This document shows positions 59,225 through 64,000 of a stretch of 64,000 nt of DNA, piece by piece. Position 1 is the stretch's first letter, and each line of letters begins with the position of its first letter. A program made the position numbers and the translations under genes. The stretch spans positions 186,001 through 250,000 of the forward strand of contig NZ_FNEI01000004.1 in assembly GCF_900099975.1 (NCBI RefSeq), read 5' to 3'. The notes under the pieces were generated by a model that ran no database searches, was not told the DNA's origin, and saw only the letters and a program-made list of their open reading frames with translations. The DNA is from Arthrobacter cupressi (GTDB taxonomy: Bacteria > Actinomycetota > Actinomycetes > Actinomycetales > Micrococcaceae).

Positions 59225-59230
59225 AGTTTA
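59225..59230 (-). promoter_or_regulatory. -10 hexamer of the leaderless DUF308 transcript
   Basis: On the minus strand TAAACT ends six bases before the ATG; no ribosome site is seen. Confidence 0.5.
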
Positions 59231-59249
59231 ATCCACCGGGGAAGCGATG

Positions 59250-59834
59250 TCAGTGCCCTGCGGACTTCGCAGCCTTGGCCGCCGCTTTGGCTGCCTGCTT
59301 GGAGGCGCGCACCTTGCGCAGGGACTCCGGGTCAACGATGTCGGCCACGGACAGGAAGACGTCGGCCTGGCCGTAATTGCCTGCGGCCTCGCGCCAGCCC
59401 GGGGCCTGGAGCCCGCATTGCTTGCCCAGGAGCGCCAGGAAGATCTTTGCTTTCTGCTCGCCGAAGCCCGGCAGGGCCTTGAGCCGGTTCAGCACCTCCT
59501 TGCCGCCGGGATCGCCCTGGGTCCAGATGGCGGTGGCGTCCCCGCCCCAGTCATGCTCCACCGCTTCGGCGAGGGCCTGGACCCGCCCGGCCATCGAGCC
59601 GGGGAAGCGGTGAACCGCCGGGCTCTCCTTGAACATCTCCACAAAGCCCGCGGGGTCGTAGCCGGCCACGGTTGCCGGGGAGATCGAACCAATGCGCGTC
59701 CGGATCTTCTCCGGCCCGGCAAACGCCGATTCCATCGTCACCTGCTGGTCCAACAGCATGCCCGTCAGCAGCGCGAACGCATCGTCGCTGAGCAGTTTAT
59801 CGGCGGCCGGGTCCCCTGTGATGTGCAGTTCCAT
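59250..59834 (-). CDS. HhH-GPD-type base excision repair protein
   Basis: A 194-residue HhH-GPD family protein, shorter than classical glycosylases (about 210-290). LLTGMLLDQQVTMESAFAGP near residue 22 resembles the first helices of the fold, and LKALPGFGEQKAKIFLALLG near 117 is the helix-hairpin-helix. I see no iron-sulphur cysteines and the tail is Ala/Lys-rich (KVRASKQAAKAAAKAAK), probably DNA-contacting. The catalytic Lys/Asp pair cannot be placed with certainty, so activity is unproven. Confidence 0.8.
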   Translation of the reverse strand: MELHITGDPAADKLLSDDAFALLTGMLLDQQVTMESAFAGPEKIRTRIGSISPATVAGYDPAGFVEMFKESPAVHRFPGSMAGRVQALAEAVEHDWGGDATAIWTQGDPGGKEVLNRLKALPGFGEQKAKIFLALLGKQCGLQAPGWREAAGNYGQADVFLSVADIVDPESLRKVRASKQAAKAAAKAAKSAGH

Positions 59835-60026
59835 GCGCCCTATCCTGCCACCCTGCCTGTGAGCACGTCAGCCCGTCCGCGCCAGTCCGCGGTTCCATGC
59901 ACCGGGGCTGGGAAATGTGGCCGAGCCACGCCTGACGGGTCCCCGCACACTGGGGTACGTTGGCAGGGGCAAGGCGACCTGGAATGATGCCCGCGGACCG
60001 CGGGCACCCACCGGTAGGAGGAATCT

Positions 60027-62321
60027 ATGCGGGAATTCAGTGCCAGCGACGGTTTTCTTGAATCGGACACCCTTGCGGGCGGGGAAGGAGAGGCCGTGCC
60101 GGCCGCCGCCGAAACCGCGGTCGACCCCGACATGAATTACGACGAACAGTTCTATCCTGCGCGGCCAAAGGCCCTGCGGCCGATTGCCCGGCGGCGGCAG
60201 TACCTCGCCACCAAGCCATCCTTCGAGTTCGACGGCCGCAACACCGCGTACGTCGAATGGCTGCGCAACCAGGCAATGCTCGGCGACGCCAACACCCTGT
60301 CCCGGCAGCTTTCGGGGCAGGCCAGCATGTGGCAGAACTCCTACGCCCACCCGAACCCGAGGGCCGCCGTCGAACGTGCGCCCGTGTGGTTCACCGCGTA
60401 TCCCCTGTCCTTCATCACCCGGTCCGGCGAGTCCTTCCTGGGCGCCCTCGGCGACAAGAACATGTGGGACGCCTTCCGGGAGATCGGGATCCGAGCCATC
60501 CACACCGGTCCCGTCAAGCTGGCCGGCGGGATCAGCGGCTGGTCCCAGACACCCAGCGTGGACGGCCACTTCGACCGGATCAGCATGGCGATTGATCCTG
60601 TTTTCGGCACCGAGGACGAATTCCGCCGCATGTGCGAAGTGGCCGCCGACCACGACGGCACGATCATCGACGACATCGTTCCCGGCCACACCGGCAAGGG
60701 GGCCGATTTCCGCCTCGCCGAGATGAACTTCCGGGACTACCCCGGGATCTACCACATGGTGGACATCCCGGAGGAGGACTGGCACCTGCTGCCGGAGGTC
60801 CCGGCCGGGCAGGACTCGGTGAACCTCAGCCCGGACTCCGAACAGGCGCTGCAAAAGGCGGGCTACATCATCGGCCGGCTGCAGCGGGTGATCTTCTACG
60901 AGCCCGGGGTCAAGGAAACCAACTGGAGCGCCACGCGTCCGGTGGTGGATACCACCGGGAAAACCCGCCGCTGGGTGTACCTGCACTACTTCAAGGCCGG
61001 CCAACCGTCCATCAACTGGCTGGACCCCACGTTCGCCGGCATGCGCCTGGTGGTGGGCGACGCCCTGCATTCCCTGCTTGACCTCGGCACCGGAGCCCTG
61101 CGGCTGGACGCCAACGGCTTCCTGGGCGTGGAGAAGAGCGCCGAAGAGCAGCCCGGCTGGTCGGAGGGGCACCCGCTGTCGGAGGCCGCCAACCAGCTGA
61201 TCGGTTCGATGATCCGTAAGGTGGGCGGGTTCTCCTTCCAGGAGCTCAACCTCACCATCGACGACATCAAGGCCACATCCGAGTCCGGGCCGGACCTGTC
61301 CTACGACTTCATCACCCGGCCCGCGTACCACTACGCGCTGGTCACCGCGGACACCGAACTGCTGCGGCTCATGCTCCGGCTGTCCATGGAGATCGGCGTT
61401 GACCAGGCGTCACTGGTGCACGCGCTGCAGAACCATGACGAGCTCACCTATGAGCTAATGCATTTCGCCTCGGGGCACCGGGAAGAGATCTTCGAGCTCG
61501 CGGGGGAGGAACTGAGCGGCGCCGAGCTGGCCGAGAAGGTCCAGCAGACCATGCGTGAGCGGCTGACCGGGGAGAGCGCGCCGTACAACGCCGTGTTCAC
61601 CACCAACGGCATCGCCTGCACCACGGTGAGCTTCATCATGGCGGCCCTGGGCATCCGGGATCCGGAGACGATGACGCCGGAACAGGAGTCGCGGGTGCTG
61701 GACGCCCACATCCTCCTGGCCATGTACAACGCCCTGCAGCCCGGCGTTTTTGCCTTGTCCGGCTGGGACCTGACCGGCATCACGGCCCTTGACCGGCAGA
61801 GCGTCGCGGAACTCACCGCCCAGGGCGACACGCGCTGGATCAACCGCGGGGCGCATGACCTCATGGGCACCAGCCCGGACGCCAAGGCCTCGGCCTCCGG
61901 CATGCCCCGGGCCCGCAGCCTGTACGGTCCACTGCCGGAGCAGTTGCAGGATTCGAATTCCTTTGCCCGCCGCCTCCAGCGTGTCCTCGCTGTCCGAGAA
62001 GAGCACGGCATCGCCACCGGAACACTGCTGGACGTACCCGGCGTCTCGCACCGGGGCCTGCTGGTCCTGGTCAACCGGCTGGGAAGCGGCGCCCTGGAGG
62101 TCACCGTGCTGAACTTCTCGGACCAGGACGTGGCCGGAAGCATCCAGTCGAGCCACCTGCTTCCCGGTTCCACGGTGCAGGACCTGTTCAGCGGCAGCAC
62201 GATCGGCCAGGTGGACGACCTCGGCAGCTTCTTCCTTGAACTGCCCGCGTTCCAGGGCACCGCCCTGCTGCTGCGGGAAGACGGGCTGTTGCGGGAGGAC
62301 GGCGCGGTTCCCGGCGCCTGA
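60027..62321 (+). CDS. Trehalose synthase/maltosyltransferase-like GH13 enzyme
   Basis: A 764-residue intracellular GH13 protein. Catalytic residues: Asp361 ([10 protein letters not shown]), Glu406 (FQELNLT), His470-Asp471 ([10 protein letters not shown]). The domain starts only after about 130 residues and lacks the usual first amylase signature, so it belongs to a diverged TreS-like subfamily. It would interconvert maltose and trehalose or move glucosyl units. AGGAGG lies close before the ATG. No treY, treZ, glgE or maltokinase gene is adjacent. The C-terminus ends with a doubled LLREDG. Confidence 0.8.
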   Translation: MREFSASDGFLESDTLAGGEGEAVPAAAETAVDPDMNYDEQFYPARPKALRPIARRRQYLATKPSFEFDGRNTAYVEWLRNQAMLGDANTLSRQLSGQASMWQNSYAHPNPRAAVERAPVWFTAYPLSFITRSGESFLGALGDKNMWDAFREIGIRAIHTGPVKLAGGISGWSQTPSVDGHFDRISMAIDPVFGTEDEFRRMCEVAADHDGTIIDDIVPGHTGKGADFRLAEMNFRDYPGIYHMVDIPEEDWHLLPEVPAGQDSVNLSPDSEQALQKAGYIIGRLQRVIFYEPGVKETNWSATRPVVDTTGKTRRWVYLHYFKAGQPSINWLDPTFAGMRLVVGDALHSLLDLGTGALRLDANGFLGVEKSAEEQPGWSEGHPLSEAANQLIGSMIRKVGGFSFQELNLTIDDIKATSESGPDLSYDFITRPAYHYALVTADTELLRLMLRLSMEIGVDQASLVHALQNHDELTYELMHFASGHREEIFELAGEELSGAELAEKVQQTMRERLTGESAPYNAVFTTNGIACTTVSFIMAALGIRDPETMTPEQESRVLDAHILLAMYNALQPGVFALSGWDLTGITALDRQSVAELTAQGDTRWINRGAHDLMGTSPDAKASASGMPRARSLYGPLPEQLQDSNSFARRLQRVLAVREEHGIATGTLLDVPGVSHRGLLVLVNRLGSGALEVTVLNFSDQDVAGSIQSSHLLPGSTVQDLFSGSTIGQVDDLGSFFLELPAFQGTALLLREDGLLREDGAVPGA

Positions 62322-62339
62322 CGGCCCGGCGCCTGACGG
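62310..62339. repeat. 15-bp tandem duplication across a stop codon
   Basis: CCCGGCGCCTGACGG occurs twice with no spacer (62310-62324, 62325-62339). The first copy contains the TreS-like stop codon, so this may be a slippage event just beyond the gene end. Confidence 0.85.
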
Positions 62340-62356
62340 GACCGGCGCGCGGAAAG

Positions 62357-63421
62357 TCAGGAGAGCTTGCCGCGCGCGGCCCGGCCGCGCAACACCGCGA
62401 TGCCCCACACCACCAGGAGCAGGGCCACCAGCAGCAGGCCCGCCTCGCCCAGCTCGATCGATCCCAGCCAGGTGGTGACCGGATCCTGCAGGCCGAACGC
62501 CGCGTTGAGGAAACCTCCCAGAGTGATGCCGGAAATGAACAACGCGGAGACGGCGGAGACCCCTGTGACCACCGAGTTGAACCCCAGCTTCCGGCGCGGG
62601 TCCGCGAGCGCGGAGCGGTACATGCGCATCATGGCCACGCCGTTGGCTGAGTCGCAGAGCGTCATGGCCGCGGCGAACGCCAGCGGCAAGGACAGCAGCG
62701 CGAGCGGCGAGACCCCGGCGAGCGAGGCCGCCGTCGTCATGACCAGCAGGCCGATGGTGGTGGCGGTATCGAACCCCAGCCCGAACAGGAAACCGATCAC
62801 GTAGATGTTCCGGGGCCGCCGCACCCGGGCCAGCGGTTTGGCCAGCAACTGCGCGACAAACCCCTTCACCTCGAGGTCTTCAGCGGACACAGTTCCGCCG
62901 GCTTTCATTTCCCTGTGCAGACGGGCCGCCCGGAGGAACGCTGAACCGTTGAAGACGCCCATTGCCAGCAGGAACAGGCCCGACACCCCGCTGCCGATCA
63001 GCCCCAGCACCAGGTTCCCGGTGGTGCCTTCCTCCATGAACTGCCCCACCACGGTGGCGCCGGCCAGCACCAGCGCCCCGGCCAGGACCACCACGGAGCT
63101 GTGCCCCAGGCTGAACGCGAAGCCCACACTGACGGGTTCCTTGCCCTGCGCCACGAACTTCCGGGTGGAGTTGTCGATCGCGGCGAGGTGGTCCCAGTCG
63201 TAGCTGTGCTTGATGCCGGCCAGGTAAGCGGTGAGCACGAGGCCGAGGGCGAGCGGCTGACCGCCCCCGAATGTCCCCGGGAGCAGCGTACCGGCGGCCA
63301 GGAGCCCGACGGCGGCAAGATGCAGGGCGGCCACCGCACCAAAGGTGAACAGCAGCCGGGTCCGCAGGGACAGTTTTTCGCGCTGCCGGTACAGGGCGGC
63401 GAAGCCGGTCAGAGCAGTCAT
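62357..63421 (-). CDS. NiCoT nickel/cobalt transporter (HoxN/NixA type)
   Basis: A 354-residue permease with about eight helices. The family signature HX4DH is present as HSYDWDHLAAIDN near residue 72, with FAFSLGHSSVVVLAG, LFLLAMGVFNG and GFLFGLGFDTATTIGLL as the other metal-pathway motifs. Its ATG shares a base with the ureD stop (TGATG), so it is the last gene of the urease cluster and surely supplies nickel for urease. Confidence 0.92.
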   Translation of the reverse strand: MTALTGFAALYRQREKLSLRTRLLFTFGAVAALHLAAVGLLAAGTLLPGTFGGGQPLALGLVLTAYLAGIKHSYDWDHLAAIDNSTRKFVAQGKEPVSVGFAFSLGHSSVVVLAGALVLAGATVVGQFMEEGTTGNLVLGLIGSGVSGLFLLAMGVFNGSAFLRAARLHREMKAGGTVSAEDLEVKGFVAQLLAKPLARVRRPRNIYVIGFLFGLGFDTATTIGLLVMTTAASLAGVSPLALLSLPLAFAAAMTLCDSANGVAMMRMYRSALADPRRKLGFNSVVTGVSAVSALFISGITLGGFLNAAFGLQDPVTTWLGSIELGEAGLLLVALLLVVWGIAVLRGRAARGKLS

Positions 63422-64000
63422 CAGTACTTCCTCAGGTCCAGTGCTTCCTGACCGTACCAGTGCCTGCGCAGGTACGTGGAGCATCCGGCCAACAGCCGGT
63501 TCAGTTCCTCCGTGCTGTCCGAGAGTGCGCGCAGCATCAGCCCGGTGGTTCCGCCGACCGTCGCGGTCAGGGAGACCCCGCTCAGCGCCCCATGGGCCGC
63601 GGCGATGGCGCGCAGTTCTTCGGCCAGCGCCTGGTCCACGCGCTGATCGACCACCAGTAGCGATCCCAGGTGGCTGCGGCCTTCCATGAAGCCCAGGCCG
63701 GTGACGTCAGACGCACCAAGCCGCGGCCGGATCAGCACATTGTCCAGCGCCAGCAGGCCACCGCCCTTCGGAAGGCCGGTACTTTCCACCCGGACTTCGC
63801 TGCGCAGCCGCAGTTCCTCGTAGCTGAACGCGGTGCCCTCCGGGGACCAGCCGGGCGTGACGATTTCGCTCATGAGCAGGCTCGACGACGGGTGCATGCT
63901 GATGCGGGTGTCCTGCCGGTAGCTGGCCTCCCGGTAGGCGATGAGCTGGTCCGGTGCCAGTTCCAGCCTGGCCCCCTCCCCCAGCCGGATGGCCATGCGT
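63421..64000 (-). CDS. ureD: Urease accessory protein UreD (3' part, runs off the window)
   Basis: The visible 193 codons are the C-terminal part of UreD (also UreH), a chaperone that with UreF and UreG inserts nickel into urease. RLELAPDQLIAYREASYRQDTRI and ESTGLPKGGGLLALDNVLIRP are typical. The frame stays open to the window edge; full-length UreD is about 270-300 residues, so about 80-100 residues lie beyond. The rest of the urease operon should lie just outside. Confidence 0.88.
   Translation of the reverse strand, partial: RMAIRLGEGARLELAPDQLIAYREASYRQDTRISMHPSSSLLMSEIVTPGWSPEGTAFSYEELRLRSEVRVESTGLPKGGGLLALDNVLIRPRLGASDVTGLGFMEGRSHLGSLLVVDQRVDQALAEELRAIAAAHGALSGVSLTATVGGTTGLMLRALSDSTEELNRLLAGCSTYLRRHWYGQEALDLRKY

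Noticed and set aside
60037..60276. Leftward Arg-rich frame at the start of the TreS-like gene
   Set aside because: Shadow frame with no start signal.
1..64000. CRISPR arrays, tRNA/rRNA genes, prophage or transposase genes, restriction or other defence systems
   Set aside because: I looked for repeats with regular spacers, cloverleaf-like segments, integrase/transposase motifs and defence-type genes and found none.

Overview
The window is high-GC DNA (third codon positions are almost all G or C) with dense genes. Most operons are joined by ATGA or TGATG overlaps, several genes look leaderless, and there is a DtxR/IdeR-type iron box. Together with a copper amine oxidase very like the Arthrobacter globiformis enzymes and a desferrioxamine-type desABCD operon, this points to an actinobacterium of the Micrococcaceae, most likely Arthrobacter sensu lato. 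I see no rRNA, tRNA, CRISPR array, prophage, insertion sequence or origin; the stretch reads as chromosomal catabolic and accessory DNA.

Layout. 0.1-2.6 kb: SRPBCC protein, FUSC membrane protein, SDR. 2.6-9 kb: biogenic-amine locus (permease, SDR and aldehyde dehydrogenase leftward; TPQ copper amine oxidase and TetR regulator rightward; a palindromic operator between). 9-14.5 kb: VOC protein, LysR, and a tight RidA / DUF1028 / M20 amidohydrolase / aspartase operon. 14.8-21.9 kb: nucleotidyltransferase, LysR with a PrpF-like isomerase and a MatC-like carrier, a flavin monooxygenase, small genes. 21.9-27.5 kb: desDCBA siderophore operon under an iron box. 27.5-32.3 kb: small membrane protein, acyltransferase-GNAT pair, alcohol dehydrogenase and TetR sharing two identical operators, DUF1304. 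32.4-39.1 kb: M20 amidohydrolase plus MFS, divergent from a double Lrp-type regulator and a large Orn/Lys/Arg decarboxylase.

39.1-49.2 kb: a four-carbon acid-sugar operon (DUF1537 kinase, dehydrogenase, GntP permease, class II aldolase), a divergent lactonase, a secreted GH13 amylase with two X25-type modules, and a GntR regulator whose own promoter carries the same operator as the acid-sugar operon 4.5 kb away. 49.3-58.6 kb: dodecin, two tiny genes, then a fructan locus (secreted GH32 enzyme, LacI repressor, sugar ABC importer, PfkB kinase) tied together by three copies of one LacI operator. 58.6-64 kb: DUF308 protein, HhH-GPD protein, trehalose-synthase-like GH13 enzyme, NiCoT nickel transporter and the 3' part of ureD.

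How it fits together: most of the window is a set of self-contained catabolic modules (amines, acyl-amino acids, tricarboxylate-like acids, acid sugars, starch, fructan), each with its own regulator and often a visible operator, plus iron acquisition and the edge of a urease cluster. This suits a soil or plant-associated heterotroph. The least explained parts are the RidA/DUF1028/M20/aspartase operon, the acid-sugar operon that uses an Fba-type aldolase, and a roughly 90-bp family of intergenic palindromic repeats found three times.
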